Program-made: the position numbers and the translations under genes
The notes under the pieces: generated by a model
What the model saw: only the letters and a program-made list of their open reading frames with translations
What the model was told of the DNA's origin: nothing
The model's database searches: none
Shown: one piece after another, positions 54,149 to 61,583 of the stretch
Layout: every line of letters starts with the position of its first letter
How positions within the stretch are numbered: the first letter of the stretch is position 1
NCBI RefSeq assembly: GCF_007713465.1
Contig: NZ_VMSG01000001.1
Span: 310,001 to 374,000, forward strand
Origin: Pseudomonas sp. H3(2019)
GTDB taxonomy: Bacteria; Pseudomonadota; Gammaproteobacteria; Pseudomonadales; Pseudomonadaceae
Direction: 5' to 3'
Length of the DNA stretch: 64,000 nucleotides

Positions 54149-55006
54149 ATGAGCCGCGCCCCAGACACATGGATTTTGACTGCCCATTGCCCAAGCGTCC
54201 TGGGCACGGTGGATGCGGTGACCCGCTTTTTGTTCGAACAGGGTTGCTACGTCACCGAGCACCACTCCTTCGATGATCGGCTGTCTGCACGTTTCTTCAT
54301 TCGCGTGGAGTTCCGTCAGCCGTCGAGTTTCGACGAACAGGCATTCCGCACAGGCCTGGCCGAACGGACCGACGCGTTCGGCATGGTGTTCGAACTGACT
54401 CCGCCGCACCACCGGCCAAAAGTGGTGATCATGGTGTCCAAGGCCGATCACTGCCTCAACGATTTGCTCTATCGCCAGCGCATCGGCCAACTGGCGATGG
54501 ATGTAGTCGCGGTGGTGTCCAACCACCCGGACCTCAAGCCGCTGGCTGATTGGCATGACATTCCTTATTACCACTTCCCGCTCGACCCGAACGACAAGCC
54601 CTCGCAAGAGCGGCAAGTCTGGCAGGTGATCGAAGACTCCGGTGCGGAACTGGTGGTGCTTGCGCGCTACATGCAAGTGCTGTCGCCGGAGCTGTGTCGC
54701 AAGCTCGATGGTAAGGCGATCAACATTCACCACTCGTTGCTGCCCGGTTTCAAAGGCGCCAAGCCGTATCACCAGGCGTACAACAAGGGCGTGAAACTGG
54801 TGGGCGCCACGGCGCACTACATCAACAACGACCTCGACGAAGGCCCGATCATCGCCCAGGGCGTGGAAGCGGTGGATCACAGCCATTACCCCGAAGACCT
54901 GATTGCCAAAGGCCGGGATATCGAGGGGCTGACGTTGGCCCGGGCGGTGGGGTATCACATTGAAAGACGAGTGTTTTTAAACGCCAACAGAACGGTTGTT
55001 CTTTAA
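54149..55006 (+). CDS. purU: formyltetrahydrofolate deformylase PurU
   Basis: A 285-residue enzyme that hydrolyses 10-formyl-tetrahydrofolate to formate and tetrahydrofolate. An N-terminal ACT domain (about 8-85) precedes a formyltransferase-like domain with AINIHHSLLPGFKGAKPYHQAY and the catalytic Asp region INNDLDEGPI. In this operon it drains one-carbon units made by SoxBDAG and frees tetrahydrofolate. GAGGAG supports the ATG. This is probably the betaine-specific PurU paralogue. Confidence 0.94.
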   Translation: MSRAPDTWILTAHCPSVLGTVDAVTRFLFEQGCYVTEHHSFDDRLSARFFIRVEFRQPSSFDEQAFRTGLAERTDAFGMVFELTPPHHRPKVVIMVSKADHCLNDLLYRQRIGQLAMDVVAVVSNHPDLKPLADWHDIPYYHFPLDPNDKPSQERQVWQVIEDSGAELVVLARYMQVLSPELCRKLDGKAINIHHSLLPGFKGAKPYHQAYNKGVKLVGATAHYINNDLDEGPIIAQGVEAVDHSHYPEDLIAKGRDIEGLTLARAVGYHIERRVFLNANRTVVL

Positions 55007-55093
55007 CTGCCCAAATGATCTACCCGAGCAATCAACGCGCCGCCGTTTTCTGGCGATGCGACCGCTACATAAAAACAACAGCGAGGTGAAAGC

Positions 55094-56293
55094 ATGTCTG
55101 GTAATCGTGGTGTGGTGTATCTCGGCGCTGGCAAGGTCGAAGTACAGAAAATCGACTATCCCAAAATGCAGGACCCACGCGGCAGGAAGATCGAACACGG
55201 TGTCATCCTGCGTGTGGTATCCACCAATATCTGTGGTTCCGACCAGCACATGGTGCGTGGTCGCACCACGGCTCAAACCGGTCTGGTACTGGGTCACGAG
55301 ATCACCGGTGAAGTGATCGAGAAGGGCAGTGATGTCGAGAACCTGAAAATCGGCGACCTGGTATCAGTGCCGTTCAACGTTGCTTGCGGGCGCTGCCGTT
55401 CCTGCAAAGAAATGCACACCGGTGTCTGCCTCAGTGTTAACCCGGCTCGTCCGGGCGGTGCCTATGGTTATGTCGACATGGGTGACTGGACCGGCGGCCA
55501 GGCCGAATACGCGATGGTGCCGTATGCCGACTTCAACCTGCTGAAACTGCCGGATCGTGACCGGGCCATGGAAAAAATCCGTGACCTGACCTGCCTCTCC
55601 GACATCCTGCCAACCGGTTACCACGGCGCAGTGACTGCCGGCGTTGGCCCTGGCAGCACCGTGTACATCGCGGGCGCCGGTCCAGTGGGTCTGGCGGCTG
55701 CCGCTTCCGCTCGCCTGCTGGGCGCGGCAGTGGTGATCATCGGTGACGTCAACCCGATCCGCCTGGCTCACGCCAAGGCCCAGGGTTTCGAAATCGCCGA
55801 CCTGTCCCTGGACACCCCGTTGCACGAACAGATCGCTGCATTGTTGGGCGAGCCAGAAGTGGATTGCGCCGTCGACGCCGTGGGCTTCGAAGCCCGTGGT
55901 CACGGCCATGCCGGCGTGAAACACGAAGCACCGGCCACCGTACTCAACTCGCTGATGGGCGTGGTTCGGGTTGCCGGCAAAATCGGTATCCCTGGCCTGT
56001 ACGTGACAGAGGATCCGGGCGCAGTCGATGCCGCCGCGAAAATGGGCAGCCTGAGCATCCGCTTCGGTCTGGGCTGGGCCAAATCCCACAGCTTCCACAC
56101 CGGCCAGACCCCGGTCATGAAGTACAACCGCCAACTGATGCAGGCGATCATGTGGGACCGCATCAAGATTGCCGATATCGTGGGTGTCGAAGTCATCAGC
56201 CTCGACGACGCGCCACGCGGTTACGGCGAATTCGATGCCGGCGTACCGAAGAAGTTTGTGATCGACCCGCACAAGTTGTTTAGTGCGGCGTAA
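55094..56293 (+). CDS. fdhA: glutathione-independent formaldehyde dehydrogenase FdhA
   Basis: A 399-residue zinc alcohol-dehydrogenase-type enzyme, the same length as the P. putida enzyme, oxidising formaldehyde to formate with tightly bound NAD. Catalytic zinc ligands include C47 and H68. The structural zinc is held by C98, C101, C104 and C112, and the NAD fold starts at VYIAGAGPVGLAAA. It detoxifies formaldehyde released by GbcAB and DgcAB. GAGGTG supports the start. A strong terminator follows 18 bases later and closes the glyA-sox-purU-fdhA unit. Confidence 0.96.
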   Translation: MSGNRGVVYLGAGKVEVQKIDYPKMQDPRGRKIEHGVILRVVSTNICGSDQHMVRGRTTAQTGLVLGHEITGEVIEKGSDVENLKIGDLVSVPFNVACGRCRSCKEMHTGVCLSVNPARPGGAYGYVDMGDWTGGQAEYAMVPYADFNLLKLPDRDRAMEKIRDLTCLSDILPTGYHGAVTAGVGPGSTVYIAGAGPVGLAAAASARLLGAAVVIIGDVNPIRLAHAKAQGFEIADLSLDTPLHEQIAALLGEPEVDCAVDAVGFEARGHGHAGVKHEAPATVLNSLMGVVRVAGKIGIPGLYVTEDPGAVDAAAKMGSLSIRFGLGWAKSHSFHTGQTPVMKYNRQLMQAIMWDRIKIADIVGVEVISLDDAPRGYGEFDAGVPKKFVIDPHKLFSAA

Positions 56294-56310
56294 GGCTTGG
56301 GGCAAGACGG

Positions 56311-56342
56311 AAAAAAGGGCGACAGTGATGTCGCCCTTTTTT
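56311..56342 (+). terminator. bidirectional rho-independent terminator after fdhA
   Basis: GGGCGACA (56317-56324) pairs perfectly with TGTCGCCC (56329-56336) around GTGA, with six A on the left and six T on the right. It ends the sox/fdhA transcript and can also serve the convergent anti-sigma gene that stops at 56364. Confidence 0.9.
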
Positions 56343-56363
56343 ATGGTTGATGGGTTAACAGAT

Positions 56364-57038
56364 TCACAACCCCGCCAACGCCCCTTGATACAACACCGGC
56401 CCGGTCGGCTGGCCCGTCGGCGAACCGCCTTCAGGCTCAAGGCTGACCGCCAGCGCTATCGGTTTACCCAGCAGCGCATGCTGTTCATCGCTCAACGCCA
56501 CTCGACCTTTACCGCCGGCCGGGATTACGCCTAGCGAGATCGGTTTGCCATCCGCTGGAATCGCCCACAACTCAAGGCTGCGTCCGGGATCGACGGCGGC
56601 CAGGGCCAGCGGTTCGACTTGCAGGTAATCGTCGTGAGCCTTGATTCGCAAGGCAGGCTGCGCGCTGGCGCTGAGCAAGGTGGCGCTGTACTGGCTGCTG
56701 TCGCGGTTGTAGAGAATGCCAAGAGTCACTGCCACCAGCAGCGAGCAGACCGCCACTGTCACGCGCAACCAATTCCAGAAAGGACGTTTGGCCGGCACGT
56801 GCAGTTCTTGCGGCTCGATCCGCGCATTGATGGCGGTCCATACCCGGTCGGGCACGGGCACTGCCACCAGCGGTTCGTTGAGGCTGGCCAGGCTTTCTTG
56901 CCACTTGGCCAGTTCGATGCGCAGTTCGGCGTCGTCCAGCAGTAGCTGTTCGAAGCGGCGGCGCGCGGCGGCGGGCATCAGGCCAATTGCGTAGTCGGCG
57001 GCGAGGGCACGGCGCAGGCTTCCGGATTGATAGTTCAT
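56364..57038 (-). CDS. RskA-type anti-sigma factor
   Basis: A 224-residue membrane protein. The N-terminal zinc-finger-like domain is reduced to a helical sigma-binding part (about 1-85), then one transmembrane helix (WLRVTVAVCSLLVAVTLGILY, about 93-113) and a periplasmic RskA C-terminal domain (about 120-224). The start overlaps the sigma gene stop by four bases (ATGA), giving coupled synthesis. It should hold the ECF sigma factor inactive at the inner membrane until a periplasmic signal. The signal is unknown. Confidence 0.87.
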   Translation of the reverse strand: MNYQSGSLRRALAADYAIGLMPAAARRRFEQLLLDDAELRIELAKWQESLASLNEPLVAVPVPDRVWTAINARIEPQELHVPAKRPFWNWLRVTVAVCSLLVAVTLGILYNRDSSQYSATLLSASAQPALRIKAHDDYLQVEPLALAAVDPGRSLELWAIPADGKPISLGVIPAGGKGRVALSDEQHALLGKPIALAVSLEPEGGSPTGQPTGPVLYQGALAGL

Positions 57039-57589
57039 GATTCAAGGCACCTGCGCAGGCGCTCCATGCCACGGCGGATCCAGGACTTGACCGAGCCCAG
57101 GGGCGCCGCCAGATGATCGGCCAGTTCCGCGCAGGACAAGCCCTGAAAGTAGGCCACGGTGATCGATTGACGCTGCATGCCTTCAAGGGTCTCGAGGCAG
57201 CGGTTCAGCGCACTGGCTTCACGGTCGCTGCTGAGTAACTCCTGGGCCGAGGGCGCTTCGTCGACCAGCGTCTGTTCTTCCGGTTCGCTGAGGCGGTGGT
57301 CACGGTGTTTGCGTAACTGGTCGATGGCCTGGTTGCGGGTGATGTTGATCATCCAGGTCATTGGCGCCGACAAATGCGCCTGGTAGCGCGAGGCGTTGTT
57401 CCAGATGCGCACGAAGCTTTCCTGCAGCACTTCTTCGGCCAGGTCGCTGCGTCCCATGAAGCGTAGCGCTACGCTATGCAGGCGTGGTGCAACGCTGCGG
57501 TAGAGCGTCTCGAACGCACGGCGGTCACCCAGTGAACATTGGACGAGTAACTGTCTGAGCGGTTCGGCGTCGGCGGTGGAAATGACCAT
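57035..57589 (-). CDS. ECF sigma factor
   Basis: A 184-residue ECF sigma factor. Region 2 (about 25-95) has LHSVALRFMGRSDLAEEVLQESFVRIW and PMTWMINITRNQAIDQLRK, and region 4 (about 130-180) has AYFQGLSCAELADHLAAPLGSVKSWIRRGMERL. The pairing with RskA suggests the SigK-like ECF group. The GGAG before the ATG is only one to two bases away, unusually tight, and no other in-frame start is available. A GGAACAA element 65-71 bases upstream suggests autoregulation. Confidence 0.9.
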   Translation of the reverse strand: MVISTADAEPLRQLLVQCSLGDRRAFETLYRSVAPRLHSVALRFMGRSDLAEEVLQESFVRIWNNASRYQAHLSAPMTWMINITRNQAIDQLRKHRDHRLSEPEEQTLVDEAPSAQELLSSDREASALNRCLETLEGMQRQSITVAYFQGLSCAELADHLAAPLGSVKSWIRRGMERLRRCLES

Positions 57590-57907
57590 TCTCCAAGTAA
57601 TCCGGTTGGTATGCGCTGTCGGTTGCAGGCTGAGGTTAGTTCACGGTGCGTTGTTGTTCCATTCACGGCGACAGCCCTCAAGGCAACGCCGGCCCTGATC
57701 TACAGGGCCGGCGTCAGCGCTTAGCTTTTCGGATATACGCAGTCGGCCGGAGATCGGATGCAGCGCAGGAAAAATATTTTTCGGCTAGATTTCACGCAAG
57801 CCGGTGCGGCGCACAATGGCCGGGAACAATTAATGTCGCGACCAGTTAAACGGCTGGTTTCCGCCACCTGATTGCAGGTGGCTTTCAGGGTTCAGGAGTT
57901 GGTTTCG
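57590..57907. promoter_or_regulatory. divergent ECF sigma / DUF2780 region with GGAACAA elements
   Basis: On the minus strand GGAACAA (57654-57660) lies upstream of the sigma gene. On the plus strand GGAACAA (57823-57829) lies 85 bases before the first DUF2780 ATG and is followed after 17 bases by GTTAAA. A perfect 12-bp-stem hairpin (ACGCCGGCCCTG and complement, 57686-57714) without T tract separates the two. These fit ECF-type -35 elements; the -10 boxes are less clear. Confidence 0.5.
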
Positions 57908-58471
57908 ATGAAGATTTCCCGCAGTTTTGCTTTGGCTTCGCTCATGACCCTGGCGACCAGCCCGGTCTTCGCCGCAGGCTTCAGCCTGAACGATGTGGCG
58001 GGTGCCGTGTCCGGTATGCAGGGCAGCGACAAGACGGCAGCCGCCGCACCGACCCCGCAGGCAGCAGGCTTGTTGAGTGCGCTGAGTTCGCTGAACGTCA
58101 CACCGGAGCAGGCGATTGGTGGCACGGGAGCCATGCTGGGGCTGGCGAAGAATCAGTTGGGCGCGGCCGATTATTCCCAGTTGACCAATAAAGTGCCGGG
58201 TCTTGATCAGCTATCGGGCAGCAATGCATTGGGCAGCCTGGGTGGCGTGGGCGGTCTGCTCGGTGGTTCGCCTGGTAAGTCGGCAGGCCTGGACAGCGCC
58301 TTGGACAACGTCAAGAACACCAGTGACCTGAACAACGCCTTCACCGCGTTGGGCATGGACAGCGGCATGATCGGCCAGTTTGCCCCGATCCTGCTGCAAT
58401 ACCTCGGTCAGCAGGGTGTTGGCGGTTCGCTACTCAACAGCCTCGGCGGGATCTGGGGCGCCGGCGGCTGA
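57908..58471 (+). CDS. DUF2780 secreted protein, copy 1
   Basis: A 187-residue protein with signal peptide (MKISRSFALASLMTLATSPVFA, cleavage near 22). The mature part is Gly/Ser/Leu-rich and helical with no cysteine; family DUF2780, formerly lumped with VcgC/VcgE-like proteins. Function is unknown. The ATG at 57908 follows GGAG. It is about 82 percent identical to the second copy 776 bases downstream, with the first 20 codons and the last 20 nearly unchanged. It faces an ECF sigma/anti-sigma pair across a divergent region. Confidence 0.8.
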   Translation: MKISRSFALASLMTLATSPVFAAGFSLNDVAGAVSGMQGSDKTAAAAPTPQAAGLLSALSSLNVTPEQAIGGTGAMLGLAKNQLGAADYSQLTNKVPGLDQLSGSNALGSLGGVGGLLGGSPGKSAGLDSALDNVKNTSDLNNAFTALGMDSGMIGQFAPILLQYLGQQGVGGSLLNSLGGIWGAGG

Positions 58472-58568
58472 TTCAACCTGCTCGGCGCGCAAGGCGTCGA
58501 TGCATGAGCCCTTCTCGGTCCAGAGCTGGTTGACCCAGTTCTGGACGCTCTGGCGAAACGCCGGATCG
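58430..58568 (-). pseudogene. duplicated 3' fragment of the acyltransferase gene
   Basis: Read on the minus strand, this encodes the last 46 residues of the acyltransferase at 59206-60135 (from NDPAFRQSVQNWVNQLW to the stop), with about four base differences in 98. The frame then leaves the homology at about 58568. It overlaps the end of DUF2780 copy 1 exactly as the intact gene overlaps copy 2. It has no start and is a by-product of the tandem duplication. Confidence 0.85.
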
Positions 58569-58599
58569 TTGCAGTGCTGAAAAAGGCTGGCGTCGCCAC

Positions 58600-58629
58600 G
58601 GAACAATGCCTGACCCGTTCCGGTCAAAC
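58600..58629 (+). promoter_or_regulatory. GGAACAA promoter element of DUF2780 copy 2
   Basis: GGAACAAT (58600-58607) lies 84 bases before the ATG at 58684, almost the same distance as for copy 1, and is followed after 18 bases by GTCAAA. Between copies much of the flanking sequence differs, but this element is kept. Confidence 0.45.
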
Positions 58630-58683
58630 CAGCAGTTTTCCGCCCGCATTCGGGTGGCTTTCAGGGTTCAGGAGTTGGTTTCG

Positions 58684-59247
58684 ATGAAGATTTCACGCGG
58701 TTTTGCTTTGGCTTCGCTCATGACCCTGGCGACCAGCCCGGTCTTCGCTGCCGGCTTCAGCCTGAACGATGTGGCGGGTGCCGTTTCCGGCATGCAGGGT
58801 GGCGACAATACGGCTGCCGCAGCACCGACGTCACAAACCGCCGGCTTGCTGAGCGCGCTGAGTGCGCTGGACGTGACCCCGGAGCAGGCCATCGGTGGCA
58901 CGGGTGCCATGCTGGGGCTGGCGAAGAATCAGTTGAGCTCGACCGATTATTCGCAGTTGACTAAAGACGCGCCGGGGCTGGGCATGCTGTCGGGTAACGG
59001 TGGTCTGGGTATGCTTGGCGGACTGCTCGGTGGCTCATCCGGCAAGTCGTCGCCTCTGGACAGCGCCTTGGGCAACCTGGACAACGTGAAGAACACCAAT
59101 GACCTGAACAGCGCCTTCAGCGCGCTGGGCATGGACGGCGGCATGATCGGCCAGTTTGCCCCGATCCTGCTGGAATACCTCGGTCAGCAGGGCGTTGGCG
59201 GTTCGCTACTCAATAGCCTCGGCGGGATCTGGGGCGCCGGCGGCTGA
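58684..59247 (+). CDS. DUF2780 secreted protein, copy 2
   Basis: A 187-residue paralogue of copy 1 with the same signal peptide and the same C-terminal block (GMIGQFAPILL..YLGQQGVGGSLLNSLGG). The middle (about 90-125) differs by substitutions and small shifts in the Gly-rich part. The last 42 bases overlap the convergent acyltransferase gene. The ATG at 58684 follows GGAG. Function is unknown; secretion to the periplasm is the only firm prediction. Confidence 0.8.
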   Translation: MKISRGFALASLMTLATSPVFAAGFSLNDVAGAVSGMQGGDNTAAAAPTSQTAGLLSALSALDVTPEQAIGGTGAMLGLAKNQLSSTDYSQLTKDAPGLGMLSGNGGLGMLGGLLGGSSGKSSPLDSALGNLDNVKNTNDLNSAFSALGMDGGMIGQFAPILLEYLGQQGVGGSLLNSLGGIWGAGG

Positions 59248-60135
59248 TTCAACCCGCTCGGCGCGCAAGGCGTCGATGCATGAGTCTTTCTCGGTCCAGA
59301 GCTGGTTGACCCAGTTCTGGACGCTTTGGCGAAACGCCGGATCGTTTTCGTAATCACCCTGCCACAACGTCGGATCCAGCTCGCGGGTCTTGATGTCGAT
59401 GATCACCGTTGGCACCGCGCCGCTGATCAAGTCCCAGAAACCCGGAATCTTCGCCTGTGGATACGCCACGGTCACATCGAGCACCGCATCCAGCTGTTCA
59501 CCCAGCGCCGCCAATACAAACGCCACGCCGCCTGCCTTGGGCTTGAGCAAATGCTTGAACGGCGACTGCTGTTCGGTGCGTTTGACTGGCGTGAAGCGAG
59601 TGCCTTCGAGGTAATTGACCACACTCACCGGCTGGCGCTTGAACAGCTCGCAGGCGGCTTTGGTGATCTCCAGGTCCTTGCCGTGCAGTTCCGGGTGCCG
59701 GGCCAGAAAAGCTTTGCTGTAGCGCTTCATGAACGGGTAATCCAGTGCCCACCAGGCCAGGCCCAGAAACGGTACCCAGATCAGCTCTTTCTTCAGGAAG
59801 AACTTGAAGAACGGCGTGCGCCGGTTGAGCGTCTGGATCAGCGCCGGGATGTCGACCCAGGACAGGTGATTGCTGATCACCAGATAAGAGGTGTCGACCC
59901 GCAGGCCTTCGCCGCCGCGAATGTCCCATTGTGTGGGGATGCACAGGGCGAAAATCAGCTTGTCGATTTCGGCCCAGGTCTCGGCGATCCACATCACCGC
60001 CGCGCTGGCATCATCACGAAAGCGCCCCGGCAAGAGCAGTTTCAGCAGGGCAAACACCATCAACGGGCCGAACAGGACCAGGGTGTTGAGTAACAGCAGC
60101 AAGGTGACGAAACAGCCGGTGAGCAGGCGGCGCAT
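59206..60135 (-). CDS. membrane acyltransferase, YihG/PlsC type
   Basis: A 309-residue lysophospholipid acyltransferase-superfamily protein. An N-terminal membrane helix (about 5-35) is followed by the catalytic NHLSWVD (HxxxxD, about 90-96) and the substrate block NYLEGTRFTP (about 173-182). The closest named relative is YihG. It probably acylates a lysophospholipid at the inner membrane; exact specificity is unknown. Its 3' end overlaps DUF2780 copy 2 by 42 bases in convergent orientation. Confidence 0.87.
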   Translation of the reverse strand: MRRLLTGCFVTLLLLLNTLVLFGPLMVFALLKLLLPGRFRDDASAAVMWIAETWAEIDKLIFALCIPTQWDIRGGEGLRVDTSYLVISNHLSWVDIPALIQTLNRRTPFFKFFLKKELIWVPFLGLAWWALDYPFMKRYSKAFLARHPELHGKDLEITKAACELFKRQPVSVVNYLEGTRFTPVKRTEQQSPFKHLLKPKAGGVAFVLAALGEQLDAVLDVTVAYPQAKIPGFWDLISGAVPTVIIDIKTRELDPTLWQGDYENDPAFRQSVQNWVNQLWTEKDSCIDALRAERVESAAGAPDPAEAIE

Positions 60136-60256
60136 AAATAACTCTTGGAAGCGTAAGGGCGCGCAATGATAAGCAGCTTCGGCCCAGAGGCCAAATCCGG
60201 GTGGCTGACGAATGTTTCACTTTTGTCTGGGTATGCTCCCGCGACTGCCGTTGATT

Positions 60257-60287
60257 GATTGTTCCCACGCAGAGCATGGGAACGATC
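60257..60287. repeat. short palindromic repeat, GATCGTTCCCACGC family
   Basis: A 31-base hairpin (GATTGTTCCCACGC and GCATGGGAACGATC arm) in the divergent spacer between the acyltransferase and protease genes. Confidence 0.75.
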
Positions 60288-60339
60288 GAGTTAACAAAGG
60301 TCTAAAATCCCGTCGTCCTACTCCCAGGGAATCCATTAC

Positions 60340-60843
60340 GTGAAATCCATCCTCGCATTGTTAGCCCTTGTGGCCCTGCCGGTCATGGCCGCCGAGCCGA
60401 CCCTTTATGGTCGTTACGAATACATCAAGCTGCCGGAAATCGGTGGCCAGGTCCTCAAGGCCAAGATGGATACCGGTGCGCTGACGGCTTCCCTGTCGGC
60501 CAAGGACATCGAAACCTTCACCCGCAATGGCGAAGATTGGGTGCGCTTCCGTCTGGGTACCAAGGATGCGAGCAGCAAGGTTTTCGAACACAAAGTCTTG
60601 CGCATCAGCAAAATCAAAAGCCGCGCCGACGAGGAAGATGAAAAGGACACGGCGGACGTCGCCAAGCGTCCGGTCGTCGAGCTTGAACTGTGCCTGGGCA
60701 GCATCAAGCGCACGGTCGAGGTCAACCTGACCGACCGCAGCAGTTTCAATTACCCGCTGCTGATCGGTGCCAAGGCATTACGTGAGTTTGGTGCGGCGGT
60801 GAACCCGGCCAGACGCTTTGTCGCGGATAAGCCTGACTGCTGA
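60340..60843 (+). CDS. retropepsin-like (RimB/RloA, 'ATP-dependent zinc protease') periplasmic protein
   Basis: A 167-residue protein with signal peptide MKSILALLALVALPVMA (cleavage near 17). The aspartic protease triad DTG occurs in LKAKMDTGALTASLSA (about 42-57), and LLIGAKALREFGAAVNP matches the second conserved strand-helix of the family. Databases often call it an ATP-dependent zinc protease, but the motif is retropepsin-like. The start codon is GTG at 60340 with GGGA upstream. It precedes creB by 59 bases, as in other pseudomonads, and may be co-transcribed with it. Confidence 0.82.
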   Translation: MKSILALLALVALPVMAAEPTLYGRYEYIKLPEIGGQVLKAKMDTGALTASLSAKDIETFTRNGEDWVRFRLGTKDASSKVFEHKVLRISKIKSRADEEDEKDTADVAKRPVVELELCLGSIKRTVEVNLTDRSSFNYPLLIGAKALREFGAAVNPARRFVADKPDC

Positions 60844-60902
60844 TTGACGCCGAATCAGCCTTGGGGCACCGTTCGCCCACTTAATTGCCGGGCTTGGATG
60901 CC

Positions 60903-61583
60903 ATGCCTCATATCCTGATTGTCGAAGACGAAGCGGCAATTGCCGATACGCTGATTTTTGCCTTGCAGGGCGAAGGCTTCACCACCACGTGGTTGAGCCT
61001 CGGCGCGGCGGCGCTCGAGCATCAGCGCATGACACCTGCAGACTTGATCATTCTGGATATCGGCCTTCCGGATATCAGCGGCTTCGAGACCTGTAAGCAG
61101 TTGCGGCGCTTCAGCGAAGTGCCGGTGATGTTCCTCAGTGCCCGCGACGGCGAGATCGATCGGATCGTGGGGCTGGAGATCGGCGCCGACGATTACGTCG
61201 TCAAGCCATTCAGCCCTAGGGAAGTTGCGGCGCGAGTCCGGGCGATTCTCAAACGCATGGCGCCGCGCGGGGTGAACGAGTCGTCCAGCGCCGTGTTCCA
61301 GGTCGACATTGATCGCGTGCAGATCAGCTATCGCGGTCAACCCCTGGGCCTGACTCGCCACGAGTTTCGTCTGTTGCAGTGTTTGCTGGAGCAACCCGAG
61401 CGGGTCTTCAGCCGCGAGCAATTGCTCGATGCGCTGGGGGTCGCCGCCGATGCGGGTTACGAGCGCAGCATCGACAGCCACATCAAAAGCCTGCGCGCCA
61501 AGTTGCGTCTGGTGGCTGCCAGTGCGGAGCCGATCCAGACTCACCGTGGCCTCGGTTACAGCTACAGCCCGGGGAATAGCTGA
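60903..61583 (+). CDS. creB: response regulator CreB
   Basis: A 226-residue OmpR-family regulator. The receiver domain (1-120) has the phosphoacceptor D52 in LIILDIGLPD, acidic residues in IVEDE and the conserved Lys in YVVKPFSP. The winged-helix DNA-binding domain (about 130-226) has SREQLLDALG and RSIDSHIKSLRAKL. The ATG at 60903 gives the canonical MPHILIVEDE; a TTG six codons earlier is also in frame. Its stop shares one base with the creC start. CreBC acts in cell-wall stress and beta-lactam responses in known species. Confidence 0.95.
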   Translation: MPHILIVEDEAAIADTLIFALQGEGFTTTWLSLGAAALEHQRMTPADLIILDIGLPDISGFETCKQLRRFSEVPVMFLSARDGEIDRIVGLEIGADDYVVKPFSPREVAARVRAILKRMAPRGVNESSSAVFQVDIDRVQISYRGQPLGLTRHEFRLLQCLLEQPERVFSREQLLDALGVAADAGYERSIDSHIKSLRAKLRLVAASAEPIQTHRGLGYSYSPGNS

